The position numbers and the translations under genes were made by a program. The notes under the pieces were generated by a model. The model was not told the origin of the DNA. It saw only the letters and a list, made by a program, of their open reading frames with translations, and did no database searches. A DNA stretch of 49,319 nt from a virus, in IMG/VR virus record IMGVR_UViG_3300027290_000002, positions 1 through 49,319 of that record. The stretch is one strand, 5' to 3'. How positions within the stretch are numbered: the first letter of the stretch is position 1; the number at the start of each line of letters is the position of its first letter. This document shows positions 18,968 through 27,151 of this stretch, piece by piece.

Positions 18968-19250
18968 AGCAACCTACATAGAAAGATTCTTTATTATCCT
19001 TGATGAATCTGAGCTGAGTTTGACATTACTGATTTACCCAACCTATTCCAAAGCTGTTGTGTCTAAAACAGAATTTTTAGCTAGCATTGCACAAAAACAA
19101 GTTGAGTATATTGCAACCCTGCCGCAAAGTGATATCACAGATCTACAGAAGTCATATTCTGGTGACAAATTAGAACCATTCAAACAAGCATATGAAGATT
19201 ATCATCGACGGAAACAATCTATTATTTCGAGCGAGCTTTGCGATTCCTGA
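18918..19250 (+). CDS. Hypothetical protein overlapping both neighbours
   Basis: This 110-codon ORF fills the 224 bases between the kinase and RNase H genes. The part translated from the gap looks like real protein (RFFIILDESELSLTLLIYP, FKQAYEDYHRRK), while its ends overlap the kinase by 50 bases and RNase H by 59 bases. The true start may be later and non-ATG (a CTG at 18960 is in frame). No family is recognised. Co-directional placement in a tightly packed cluster favours a gene, but the double overlap is unusually large. Confidence 0.45.
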   Translation: MSHQSQTKSDKIGCLYKATYIERFFIILDESELSLTLLIYPTYSKAVVSKTEFLASIAQKQVEYIATLPQSDITDLQKSYSGDKLEPFKQAYEDYHRRKQSIISSELCDS

Positions 19251-20082
19251 ATTTCGGAATAGTGACGGCGTGAATATTGCTGCAATCGCACAGAGTTTGA
19301 AAATGATTCGGTCGTATGCTATTGGATATGATACCAAGGATGTCATCGTTACATGGGACCAGAAGCTTGATTATGATCCAGCAAGACCTTCGTTCCGCAG
19401 TGAGTTGAATGATAATTACAAGCAGAATCGAAGCGACAACACGGCAGTGTATCATACCGTTTCATATATTATTGAGTTTCTTAAATATATGGGCGTTCCT
19501 TCTATATATCCATATCGAATGGAGGCGGACGATGTTATTGCATGGCTTTGCCAAAAAGAATCTGGCGCGATCACAGTCATTTCCGGTGATAAAGATCTTT
19601 TGCAGTTAGTAAATGAACGGGTTAGTGTTTTTAATCCATACCAGAAGAAAACATACACACATTTGAATTTTGAAAATGAAGTAGGACTTCCTATCGAACA
19701 ATTTGTATTGTATAAATGTATTTTAGGGGATCCTTCCGATAACATCAAAGGGCTCGATAGGTATGGTGAAAAGAAATCAAAGAAATTAGCTGTGGAGATT
19801 GGTGGCTTTGATAATTTGAGTAGTGTTTGCGATGCTCATCAGATTGAAGTCATTCTCACTAATCGAAAAATCATGGATTTGGGTATGGGGTGGTCTTCAG
19901 AGCCAGACGAGATGAAATCGTATGAAGATCAATATGCTTGGTTAAATACTACACAGGATCCGGTGAAATTTGTCGAACTCGCGAATAAATTAGAAATGAC
20001 CAAACTTGCCAATGATAGTCACTACTGGCTTAATCCATTTACATCGAAATTGAGTGACGTCATGGCACAATGGTTTTCATAA
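19192..20082 (+). CDS. 5'-3' exonuclease / RNase H (FEN-like, T4 Rnh type)
   Basis: This 296-residue metal-dependent nuclease removes RNA primers from lagging-strand fragments. PIN/FEN signatures appear in order: IIIDGNNLLFR (Asp6), VTWD near 54-57, EADD (111-114), GDKDLL (132-137) and LGDPSDNIKGL near residue 180, the helix-hairpin DNA-binding start. These acidic residues form the two-metal site. The ATG at 19192 immediately gives the canonical N-terminus, which fixes the start despite overlap with the upstream ORF. The length fits T4 RNase H. It sits with dNMP kinase in the early-type cluster. Confidence 0.92.
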   Translation: MKIIIDGNNLLFRASFAIPEFRNSDGVNIAAIAQSLKMIRSYAIGYDTKDVIVTWDQKLDYDPARPSFRSELNDNYKQNRSDNTAVYHTVSYIIEFLKYMGVPSIYPYRMEADDVIAWLCQKESGAITVISGDKDLLQLVNERVSVFNPYQKKTYTHLNFENEVGLPIEQFVLYKCILGDPSDNIKGLDRYGEKKSKKLAVEIGGFDNLSSVCDAHQIEVILTNRKIMDLGMGWSSEPDEMKSYEDQYAWLNTTQDPVKFVELANKLEMTKLANDSHYWLNPFTSKLSDVMAQWFS

Positions 20083-20083
20083 T

Positions 20084-20272
20084 ATGGAAATACGTACGTA
20101 TCCAATTAACGATTATAATCTTTATGCCTGCAATTTAAAATTGCACATATCAGAGATTCTAGCGTTGCACTATGATAGTGAAGCACTATTTGAAAAACAA
20201 TTGATTCAGAAAATCAAAGAGCAAACTGCAGAAGTTGCTGAACGCATTAAAACCCAAAAAGAAAATGTTTAG
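20084..20272 (+). CDS. Small hypothetical protein with C-terminal coiled coil
   Basis: A 62-residue ORF starts one base after the RNase H stop (MEIRTYPIND). The second half is a charged helix (KIKEQTAEVAERIKTQKENV) likely to form a coiled coil. No family is recognised. It overlaps the next gene by 8 bases, consistent with translational coupling in the cluster. Confidence 0.6.
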   Translation: MEIRTYPINDYNLYACNLKLHISEILALHYDSEALFEKQLIQKIKEQTAEVAERIKTQKENV

Positions 20273-20675
20273 TTCATTTTTTGTACCTCTCTTTAAATCG
20301 ATTCTATTGCTGGTCGTAGTGGGGTCGAGTATATCTGGTGTATTCTCCTTATTCTTTGACTGGAGTCTGTTAAAATTCAGTATTGCGACGGCAATCGCGA
20401 TAGTCTTGCAGATCACTGTTAAATGGTATGCGGATCTCTTTCGTTCCTCAAGAATTCAAGAATTAGTTGATACAATGCCATCACCAACAATCAAAATGAA
20501 TATTGAGTGTGCGTTCTGCAAAAAGCCCAGTATCATTGATTATAATGTGTATGAAGAAGAATACGAATGTGTGCATTGCAAAAATATAAATGCCATTTAC
20601 GGTAAATTTTATGCTGCTCGCAAGATCGTACCAGTAGATACTTTATTGACTAATCATGAATCCTCAATACAGTAA
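20265..20675 (+). CDS. Membrane protein with zinc-ribbon-like C-terminal domain
   Basis: Using the ATG at 20265 (MFSSFFVPLF) gives 136 residues and only an 8-base overlap upstream. Two hydrophobic segments, about residues 5-27 and 32-52, predict a helical hairpin in the inner membrane. After it come two Cys pairs, CAFC near residue 85 and CVHC near residue 107, spaced like a zinc ribbon that would face the cytoplasm. The combination suggests a membrane-anchored regulator or host-takeover factor, but no family is recognised. Confidence 0.65.
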   Translation: MFSSFFVPLFKSILLLVVVGSSISGVFSLFFDWSLLKFSIATAIAIVLQITVKWYADLFRSSRIQELVDTMPSPTIKMNIECAFCKKPSIIDYNVYEEEYECVHCKNINAIYGKFYAARKIVPVDTLLTNHESSIQ

Positions 20676-21009
20676 CATCGATACATCAAAATATAGCGAA
20701 ATGCTTCGTTCAATGGATATTTTTAAATCTTCTTTGATCGACGAAACGCCTGCAGATAGAACCAAAAAACATCTAGTAGAGCTTACCTGCTTTGATAAAG
20801 ACTGCTATACTGTGGGTGAGATGTTGAGTAAGCAAATATTAGATGCGAGAGACCTTGGCTCGTCGTTAAAGACATTATTGCATTCGATGTTCACAAATGC
20901 AGATCCTATGGTTATTGATGAAATAGTATCCGCTGCAAAAATTGACGACCACAAAAAGAATCAAATAATCTCGTATATTGGAGGATTTATTTCTGGCTTA
21001 ATAAAATAA
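20656..21009 (+). CDS. Hypothetical early-cluster protein
   Basis: This 117-residue protein overlaps the preceding gene by 20 bases. It is mostly helical, with CFDKDCYTVGEM in the centre and a Gly-containing hydrophobic C-terminus (IISYIGGFISGLIK) that could be amphipathic or membrane-contacting. No function is recognised. It is in line with the other plus-strand small genes. Confidence 0.6.
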   Translation: MNPQYSNIDTSKYSEMLRSMDIFKSSLIDETPADRTKKHLVELTCFDKDCYTVGEMLSKQILDARDLGSSLKTLLHSMFTNADPMVIDEIVSAAKIDDHKKNQIISYIGGFISGLIK

Positions 21010-21012
21010 TAT

Positions 21013-21456
21013 ATGCTCACGTGCAAATGTATTAAATGCCACAAATACAAACAAAGATCGCAAATAAGCTGGAAACAGGCTACTATTGAGTATGGTGCTA
21101 GAGAGCTATTACGTGCAAATTTTATTTGCGGTGAATGTCAGAAAAATCAACGCCAGGAAAAATTCAAATACATGCTCGAGAGATCGAGTGATTATGTGCA
21201 GTTGATGCATAAAATCTCAAAAGAGAAACACAAATACGACACTACAAAATACGGATTGCCATTTCCTCAATGCATACAAAAATTTAAAGAAACCATCGAC
21301 AAATATCTTAGAGAATCGTATATACAAAATTATACTTTTATAGTTGAAAATAACAATTTAACAGGCATATTAGTTAACAACATTCCTTTTATCAAACAAA
21401 TAATTTTAAAAATCTATGAAAAAACTCCGCAAATACCAAAGGCCGAAACCGAATAA
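21013..21456 (+). CDS. Hypothetical protein with N-terminal Cys-pair zinc-finger-like motif
   Basis: This 147-residue protein starts 3 bases after the previous stop. It has CKCIKC at residues 4-9 and CGEC near residue 39, a spacing that suggests a small treble-clef or ribbon zinc finger. Basic helices follow (KFKYMLERSSDY, KEKHKYD). A nucleic-acid-binding regulator is possible but unproven. Confidence 0.6.
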   Translation: MLTCKCIKCHKYKQRSQISWKQATIEYGARELLRANFICGECQKNQRQEKFKYMLERSSDYVQLMHKISKEKHKYDTTKYGLPFPQCIQKFKETIDKYLRESYIQNYTFIVENNNLTGILVNNIPFIKQIILKIYEKTPQIPKAETE

Positions 21457-21688
21457 GTTTGAAGATCAAGATGTGCACGTCGTTTCACGATGGCTCGCGC
21501 TGATCCGTTCAGTAAATGTCATTTTTGATAAAGCCGATAAATTAGGAGTTCACGAAGATCTTGTTGATTTATCGCCAAACGACATTCAAGATTATATTGA
21601 TGATATAAGCGGGGATATTTATTTTGAAATTATGGGATCTGGCAACGCCAATAAAATCCGACCATACGCATCTCGTTTGACTGCATGA
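21416..21688 (+). CDS. Hypothetical protein, acidic, helical
   Basis: This 90-residue protein overlaps the preceding gene by 41 bases. It has a basic N-terminus (MKKLRKYQRPKP) and an acidic body with DLSPNDIQDYIDDIS. No family is recognised. The overlap with both neighbours (4 bases downstream) suggests coupled translation. Confidence 0.6.
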   Translation: MKKLRKYQRPKPNKFEDQDVHVVSRWLALIRSVNVIFDKADKLGVHEDLVDLSPNDIQDYIDDISGDIYFEIMGSGNANKIRPYASRLTA

Positions 21689-21930
21689 ATTATATTCCTG
21701 GTGAAAAGCTTGAAGTGTTGAACGAACGATATTCATCCTTGGGATTTTCGCCTGGGGTATTTATCATACAAAATATCCGTCTCGATAGAGAGACACAAGA
21801 AATTGTCTATCGATTTACGAACGGCAAAACCATCAAATTTAAATCCATCCAAGAGGCGGAGGCGATTTTTGATAGAATAAAGGGCGTAGTCCGTGAGATG
21901 ACTACGCCCTTAGGTGGTGACGGGTATTAA
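21685..21930 (+). CDS. Hypothetical protein, last gene of the plus-strand early-type cluster
   Basis: This 81-residue protein starts in an ATGA overlap with the previous stop. It contains VFIIQNIRLDRETQEIVYRF, a beta-hairpin-like stretch, and ends in TTPLGGDGY. Its last 17 codons contain a 12-bp hairpin that probably terminates transcription. No function is recognised. Confidence 0.6.
   Translation: MNYIPGEKLEVLNERYSSLGFSPGVFIIQNIRLDRETQEIVYRFTNGKTIKFKSIQEAEAIFDRIKGVVREMTTPLGGDGY
21880..21911. terminator. Hairpin between converging operons, embedded in a coding sequence
   Basis: A perfect 12-bp stem (AAGGGCGTAGTC with GACTACGCCCTT) encloses an 8-base loop at 21892-21899. It lies inside the end of the plus-strand 81-aa gene, just before the convergent tail-tube stop at 21944. 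A short T-rich stretch follows it on the minus strand; none follows on the plus strand. Confidence 0.55.
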
Positions 21931-21943
21931 TTGAGGTTGAGTA

Positions 21944-22585
21944 TTAGCAGGCGTTTCCAGCACCAAGAGCAGGTGTAAGGCCAGTCGTTCTGTCGAAATC
22001 TGTAATGACTTGTGCCCCAGGAACTTTGGATTTATTGATACGGTAGTATTGATATGCCAATGTTGCATTGAATGTCATGACTTCGGCATTGCCGGTCAAT
22101 TCAAATGACAATCCATTAAACGCTACTGGATATACACCAATCAAATCATAGTATCTTACTGCTTCTCCCTTAATGTTTAACAAGGCTAGCGTAATGATAT
22201 TTCTGCTATTAGGCACTCCATAGCAGCCCGTGGATGTTCCATCATCGAAGATATCGTAGCTCATTTGCTCGAATGCGTTTCGAATTGAAAGATCACCAGG
22301 CAATCTGAATGTAACTTGCCAGTTGTTGCTGTTATCATATTTGGCGTTGCCTGGTACATTAAAATCCAATCCCATAAATGGTGCGGTAACGTTTTGGATA
22401 GTCCGGCCTGGCACTGTGGCTGTCGTTAGATATGCGTTTGAAATGCCACCATCTAGAGACGTTAACTCTGCCGCCAGTTTAGATAAAATGCCATCTCCAT
22501 TGATCGCAGCAATGCGGAAGAGATTTCTTCGCTGAAATCCCTTTCTTTGGATTGTGTCGTAGTAGTCTTGAATACCTTGTGCCAT
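21944..22585 (-). CDS. Tail tube protein (T4 gp19-like)
   Basis: This 213-residue protein polymerises into the rigid inner tube of the contractile tail, through which DNA passes. The recognised family elements are FQRRNLFRIA, AYLTTATVPGRT, MGLDFNVPGNAKY, WQVTFRLP and a C-terminal TFNATLAYQYYRI strand. In T4 the gene follows gp18; here the order is kept but the sheath gene is separated by two ORFs. The octamer CATAAGTA lies 5 nt before the ATG, so transcription may begin at the start codon. The gene converges with the early-type cluster at a shared hairpin. Confidence 0.93.
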   Translation of the reverse strand: MAQGIQDYYDTIQRKGFQRRNLFRIAAINGDGILSKLAAELTSLDGGISNAYLTTATVPGRTIQNVTAPFMGLDFNVPGNAKYDNSNNWQVTFRLPGDLSIRNAFEQMSYDIFDDGTSTGCYGVPNSRNIITLALLNIKGEAVRYYDLIGVYPVAFNGLSFELTGNAEVMTFNATLAYQYYRINKSKVPGAQVITDFDRTTGLTPALGAGNAC

Positions 22586-22590
22586 AAAAA

Positions 22591-22598
22591 TACTTATG
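22591..22598 (-). promoter_or_regulatory. T4-late-like octamer CATAAGTA, 5 nt before the tail-tube ATG
   Basis: CATAAGTA-TTTTT-ATG matches the arrangement GATAAATA-TTTTT-ATG at 48947-48960. No Shine-Dalgarno sequence is present. Confidence 0.5.
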
Positions 22599-22600
22599 AT

Positions 22601-22951
22601 TTAACCTTGATTTTCTTTTAGGAACGCATACATATCTTCCAAAATCTCTTCGACTGCGTTGAATTGGTCCATTCTATTTGTTTTAAAATAGCCTTCAAGG
22701 AACATAATCATACTTGAGTCTGTATTTTGATTTTTTTGATACTTTTCTCTCAATGATGTTTTCTGTGAGGCTTGGGGGGTATTAGATGCTGTTTTGACAT
22801 GCATTCTCTCTGGCAAATATGTATTGATGACTGCTTCTCTCTCAGTCAGTTTTGCTGCTCTTGACGCTGGTGGTGCTTCAAACGGATCCATGTGAATAGA
22901 AGGTTTGCCAAATACTCTAGCGCCGTAAATTTCATCTAGTTTATTACTCAT
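22601..22951 (-). CDS. Hypothetical protein between tail tube and endonuclease-like gene
   Basis: This 116-residue hydrophilic protein begins MSNKLDEIYGARVFGKPS and is likely unstructured in the middle (KTASNTPQASQKTS). It ends in an acidic helix (VEEILEDMYAFLKENQG). It sits 15 bases upstream of the tail-tube start, and the octamer GATAAGTA lies 11 nt before its ATG. It may be a minor virion or assembly protein; no family is recognised. Confidence 0.6.
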   Translation of the reverse strand: MSNKLDEIYGARVFGKPSIHMDPFEAPPASRAAKLTEREAVINTYLPERMHVKTASNTPQASQKTSLREKYQKNQNTDSSMIMFLEGYFKTNRMDQFNAVEEILEDMYAFLKENQG

Positions 22952-22962
22952 AGGTTTGAATG

Positions 22963-22970
22963 TACTTATC
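22963..22970 (-). promoter_or_regulatory. T4-late-like octamer GATAAGTA, 11 nt before the ATG at 22951
   Basis: It overlaps the end of the endonuclease-like gene and would give a leader of about 6 bases. Confidence 0.35.
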
Positions 22971-24705
22971 TATCTTTGTATACAAAAACTGCATGACCAC
23001 AATCCCAAATTCTGTCAAATCCATTATTCAACATGTTTTGATACTCCGATAGATTCTCATCATATTCTTTTAAGACCTTGTGTAATCTATGTTTCATAAA
23101 TCCACTGCGGTGTTTGAGTGTATTGTTGATGACATACCAATAACCTGGTTTGCTGTCATGCTTATGTTTGAATCCTAATTTGTGGTATAGATCACCATTC
23201 GAATATCTCAAGTCGGCATAAGTGATGATGTTTTGTGGGTTGTGTGTATTAATGAAATATTTTAGAAGCCTCGAAGCACCACCAATGACAGTGTGGTTTA
23301 ATTTATTACAAAACCGAATCATCTCCCAATCACTGTAATCACCTTTGACAATTTTACGATGACCAAAAGTCATCATAGATACCAATTGACTGTCATGGTA
23401 TAGCCCATAAGAAATTTGGCTATTATCGTTTCCTTGTATATGGTTCTCGTCTAGGAATTTGACCTTCTCATGTCTATCAGTTATTTGGTGGATGGTGCAC
23501 TTTCTGCCAAATATCCTTTTCGAAATACCCAATTTACTATCTATAATAGATTTGACAATTTGTTGCTTTGTTTGCCATTCAGATTCCCATATCTGGATTA
23601 ATTGAATGTTTTTAGCTTTGCATTCCATATATTTATTACGATGGTAATTTTTGTCTTTTCCATTTGATTCATTGTGCCAATATATGCCATTGCATTCGAT
23701 TGCTATGTTTTTTGATGGAATAAATATGTCTATTTCTTTTGGTGGTATAACGTCTCTTGAATTATTAATACACTCCAACCCAAGGGTTTTTATGTATTGA
23801 TATACCTCTAATTCGAATGCACTTGATCGAGGATTGCATTGAGGGCATATAAGTGTGTTTTGCCACTGACCACTCGATATGGATCTGGTAAATTCGTGGC
23901 CACATGTCTGGTGCTTAATGTGATGTTTTCCTTCGTTTATGCCGTGGTTGGTAATCAATTCGTAGCCATTGTCTAAAAAATGTTCGGTCACTAATTTAAT
24001 GCGATTTTTCTTTTTGGACTCTGCTACAAGTTGCTGGGAGCATCTTTTTGCATGGCATGATGAATAGCCAAATTTGCTATTTCGGAAGTTAAGGTGATTA
24101 CCACATTTATGGCATTTTGGTGGTGTGTGTATGTTATGTATAAAGTTATAAAATACTTGTGACCATTTTATATCATCTCCATACTTAATATATCCGATTT
24201 TTAGCAGAGTAGATAGATGCGTACTATGTGTTCTTAGCAACGCTGTATTAAATGTTGAATTAGGTTGCTGAAGCCTTTCGAGGCAGAACGCCATTAAAGC
24301 ATCATGTGATACTAATTCATGATTTGAATTTAAAATTTCAACAAATCCATTTTTTTTATTCTTCTCTGTGTTAATCTTTCCGTCTTTGCATGATTTCCAT
24401 TTTGTAGATGCTCTCTTGCAAATGTTGTTTGAGCAAGTTTTTGAATATGGTTTGTTTTTATACCCCTTCCATTTTAATGGCTTATTGCAAGCTTTACATC
24501 TTTGCTGAGATGTGGTCTTATTGACGATACAGTAAATTCGTTCAGAACAGCATGCTTGCTCGTCTAGAAATTTGGTCTTTTCTTTTATACTTTGATACAA
24601 TTCACTAGAATCAAACCCGGGTTGTCTTAGCACAGCACTATTAATGTTACCTGTTTTGGTGTATAATTGTGCTTTTATCTGTTCTATGAGTAATTCATCG
24701 TCCAT
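22966..24705 (-). CDS. Putative homing endonuclease: zinc fingers plus Vsr-like nuclease domain
   Basis: This 579-residue protein begins with Cys-pair modules: CKACNKP with CSNNIC (about 70-96), CHKCGNH with CHAKRC (about 195-220), and a CGHEF..CPQC pair near 265-290. These suggest DNA-binding zinc fingers. Residues about 294-390 resemble very-short-patch-repair-type (PD-(D/E)XK) homing nucleases: EIDIFIPSKNIAIECNGIYWH, then YHRNKYMEC and IQIWESEW. A C-terminal part (about 400-575; ISYGLYHDSQLVSMMTFG, VIGGASRLL, YADLRYSNGDLYHKLGF) recurs in phage proteins with this nuclease. It lies between sheath and tube genes without interrupting either. It has its own TATAAT (24716-24721) and follows a terminator, indicating an autonomous mobile gene. 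Confidence 0.7.
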   Translation of the reverse strand: MDDELLIEQIKAQLYTKTGNINSAVLRQPGFDSSELYQSIKEKTKFLDEQACCSERIYCIVNKTTSQQRCKACNKPLKWKGYKNKPYSKTCSNNICKRASTKWKSCKDGKINTEKNKKNGFVEILNSNHELVSHDALMAFCLERLQQPNSTFNTALLRTHSTHLSTLLKIGYIKYGDDIKWSQVFYNFIHNIHTPPKCHKCGNHLNFRNSKFGYSSCHAKRCSQQLVAESKKKNRIKLVTEHFLDNGYELITNHGINEGKHHIKHQTCGHEFTRSISSGQWQNTLICPQCNPRSSAFELEVYQYIKTLGLECINNSRDVIPPKEIDIFIPSKNIAIECNGIYWHNESNGKDKNYHRNKYMECKAKNIQLIQIWESEWQTKQQIVKSIIDSKLGISKRIFGRKCTIHQITDRHEKVKFLDENHIQGNDNSQISYGLYHDSQLVSMMTFGHRKIVKGDYSDWEMIRFCNKLNHTVIGGASRLLKYFINTHNPQNIITYADLRYSNGDLYHKLGFKHKHDSKPGYWYVINNTLKHRSGFMKHRLHKVLKEYDENLSEYQNMLNNGFDRIWDCGHAVFVYKDR

Positions 24706-24715
24706 TATGAATATA

Positions 24716-24721
24716 ATTATA
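24716..24721 (-). promoter_or_regulatory. -10-like TATAAT upstream of the endonuclease-like gene
   Basis: A perfect TATAAT lies 10 bases before the ATG at 24705. I see no clear -35 box; the terminator hairpin occupies that region. Confidence 0.35.
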
Positions 24722-24731
24722 TCATCAACAT

Positions 24732-24766
24732 AAAATAAAAGCCAGTTTTTAGCTGGCTTTTATTTT
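24732..24766 (-). terminator. Strong hairpin terminator after the tail sheath gene
   Basis: A 14-bp perfect stem has arms AAAATAAAAGCCAG and CTGGCTTTTATTTT and a 7-base loop. The lower stem is T-rich on both strands. It lies 12 bases downstream of the sheath stop and separates sheath transcription from the endonuclease-like gene. Confidence 0.8.
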
Positions 24767-24778
24767 TGAATGTATTGA

Positions 24779-27109
24779 TTAGATCAATTCAGCGAAGTCT
24801 TGATTTGTTCTTGTTGCTACGAAGTTGACAAGGATGAACTCACTCGCTCTGACTGGCTTGAGATAAATGTCTACAACCATCTCATTTCGATCGATTACAG
24901 AACCGGTGTTATTCCGTTCATCGCACACGATCAGATAATCATACAGACCTTCATTGCGTTTTGCATTCTCAAACAGCGGTGTCAATACGTTGATTACTTG
25001 CGTTCTTGTGAATACTGTATTAGGCTCGAACACGAAGTATTTAAGAACTCTAGCAGTTGGCTTCTCAAGAGCTAAGAACAAGCGACGCACATTAATACGA
25101 TCGAATGCACTTGGTTTTCTGAATAGAGTCTTCTGGCCCCAGATTACGTACCCATCGTTAGGGAAGTAGCACACAGGATTTTGTCCGATGCGATAGAGAA
25201 GATCGCGTTCTTTTTGGTTAGGATTGATTGCAAGATCTACCACATTGCGTACAATGCCTCTTGTCAATCCAGCCGGTGCAATCCATGGGAAACGATCTCT
25301 ATCAGTTTCAGCCAATGCGCGCCCTGCCCACCCAGAGAATGGAACCCAGCAATAACCATCAGCGGCGCTGTCGTATACTCTCACCCAGTTTGCATATGAT
25401 ACTGAATATGATGTATTTGCAGCTTGATACAGATTGCGTAGCGGCCAGTATACTACTTTAGAGAATGGATTGGTTACGCGATCGCATTTGGATTCAAATA
25501 CTTTGTAGTTGGTACCATTAACAAGGAGCTGGCGGAGTGGATCACTAATATGGATGTGGTCTTTGCGTGTTGATTCTGCGAAGTTGTTGAACAGATTGAA
25601 GATTGTTTTGTGAGCATCGCCAATACCATTGTCCCCAGTGAAGCTACCGTCAAATGAAGCCAATTGGGTAAGTGCTGCATTCGGTACAAATACAGTATCG
25701 TCAAAGATTTCAGACCCTAATGTGGCAGATGTTGTTCTTGTCGTAGCCCAGATAGTGCTCAGCCCGCCATCGAGAGTTATGTCGATAGGAATCAAATCTG
25801 GATTCGATACACATGCAAAAATACGAGCCAATTTATCTGGAAGATTACCGATTAATTTATTTGCATCTGTAGTTGTCGCAAATGTGCTAGCTTCATAAAG
25901 ACTTCTTGATTCTGAGATGTTAGTGGACGCAATTGTTTTGCCGTCTGGCAGAACGATAAATCCTGTGCCTGATACACCAGTTGTTTTCCAGAAGCGAACC
26001 TTATTAGCTGGCTGACCGCTAGCGTCTGACCATGTAGTAGATTTCGAAATATATGGATTTACAAGTACTTTCAAATTAGAAGATGAATTATTTACAACAT
26101 CTTCGATGAAGAATGATTTTGGTGGTCCTCCAAGCGGATCTGCAACTCTGCGTGACGAATCGAGCGAGCCGATATATGTCTCTACTAGAACTTTGTCGAG
26201 TGTACTATTACTCGCCCCAGCATAAATGGATTTGCGTACTTTAAAGAGACCCAAGACAATTGTATCGTTGTATGATGTTGTGTCATATACAAAATTCGGT
26301 ACAGTTTCAAGAATTTCTGAAACAGAACCGGCTACACCGGCGTAGGATGCACTTAGCGCAAACCCAACTCTGCTTGAATCGACAGTGGCATATGTATTCG
26401 CACTGTTCACTGCTTTCAGATTCAGAATGTCTGTAAAATCTTGTGTAGGATTTGCTAATGCATTGTCTATAATCCCGACATAATATCCTTCTTGGATGTT
26501 ATTGGACATCGACTTTGTGGTATCAATCACAATCATACCTGCGGAACTTAGTTTATTAACTCCCGTGCCGGTCGCAAATCTTGTTGCATTTGTTGCAGAT
26601 AGTGCAGCAGCCGTAGCGCTCGCAGCCCATGAAATATTGTTGTTAATCAAGTCATAATACTCATCTTGTGTTAGTTCGACGTGATATGGTTCACCAAACA
26701 CCAATGTATTAGAAATCAAGCTAAACGATGAAGTTGCTCCTGTTGCTGTTCCTACTGCTGCTGCACTATATGTCGACGACGCAGGAATTACAGGATACAC
26801 CAGTGCACCAAATTTTTCACCATAGCTGCTGCCAGTACCACTACCATATGGAATTCTTGTAGCGATAAGATTACCACCGGAATTCAAATACTCGCGGCAT
26901 GTGTGATAAAAATATCTTTCAGCTGCATTTGCCGGAGTACCATAAACAGATTCAAATTCTGAAAAACTTGTAACTGTAATTGGTTCTTCTGTAGGTCCTT
27001 GGCTTGCATATCCAAGAACCCATGTATTAGTGCCAACTGTTGGTTCAACGCGTAGGGTTAGATCGCGTTCTCTGATTTCTACGCCTGGTGATTCGATTGT
27101 ACGTGCCAT
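24779..27109 (-). CDS. Contractile tail sheath protein (T4 gp18-like)
   Basis: This 776-residue protein forms the outer contractile sheath that drives the tube into the host envelope. The N-terminus (SPGVEIRERDLT, TWVLGYASQGP, FEEFESVYG-type segment and YFYHTCREYLNSGG) and the C-terminal half (YDSAADGYCWVPFSGW, DLLYRIGQNPVCYFPNDGYVIWGQKTL) are characteristic of the family. The C-terminal ERNNTGSVIDRNEMVVDIYLKP segment is the conserved oligomerisation region. It is longer than T4 gp18 (659 residues), the extra length probably lying in the surface domains. The octamer TGTAAGTA lies 10 nt upstream, and a strong terminator follows. Confidence 0.95.
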   Translation of the reverse strand: MARTIESPGVEIRERDLTLRVEPTVGTNTWVLGYASQGPTEEPITVTSFSEFESVYGTPANAAERYFYHTCREYLNSGGNLIATRIPYGSGTGSSYGEKFGALVYPVIPASSTYSAAAVGTATGATSSFSLISNTLVFGEPYHVELTQDEYYDLINNNISWAASATAAALSATNATRFATGTGVNKLSSAGMIVIDTTKSMSNNIQEGYYVGIIDNALANPTQDFTDILNLKAVNSANTYATVDSSRVGFALSASYAGVAGSVSEILETVPNFVYDTTSYNDTIVLGLFKVRKSIYAGASNSTLDKVLVETYIGSLDSSRRVADPLGGPPKSFFIEDVVNNSSSNLKVLVNPYISKSTTWSDASGQPANKVRFWKTTGVSGTGFIVLPDGKTIASTNISESRSLYEASTFATTTDANKLIGNLPDKLARIFACVSNPDLIPIDITLDGGLSTIWATTRTTSATLGSEIFDDTVFVPNAALTQLASFDGSFTGDNGIGDAHKTIFNLFNNFAESTRKDHIHISDPLRQLLVNGTNYKVFESKCDRVTNPFSKVVYWPLRNLYQAANTSYSVSYANWVRVYDSAADGYCWVPFSGWAGRALAETDRDRFPWIAPAGLTRGIVRNVVDLAINPNQKERDLLYRIGQNPVCYFPNDGYVIWGQKTLFRKPSAFDRINVRRLFLALEKPTARVLKYFVFEPNTVFTRTQVINVLTPLFENAKRNEGLYDYLIVCDERNNTGSVIDRNEMVVDIYLKPVRASEFILVNFVATRTNQDFAELI

Positions 27110-27119
27110 AATTACAATC

Positions 27120-27127
27120 TACTTACA
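27120..27127 (-). promoter_or_regulatory. T4-late-like octamer TGTAAGTA, 10 nt before the tail sheath ATG
   Basis: It sits in the 42-base gap between the tube-like gene and the sheath gene. Predicted leader length is about 5 bases. Confidence 0.4.
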
Positions 27128-27151
27128 TTTTATCTTATGGCCGTTTTTGAT

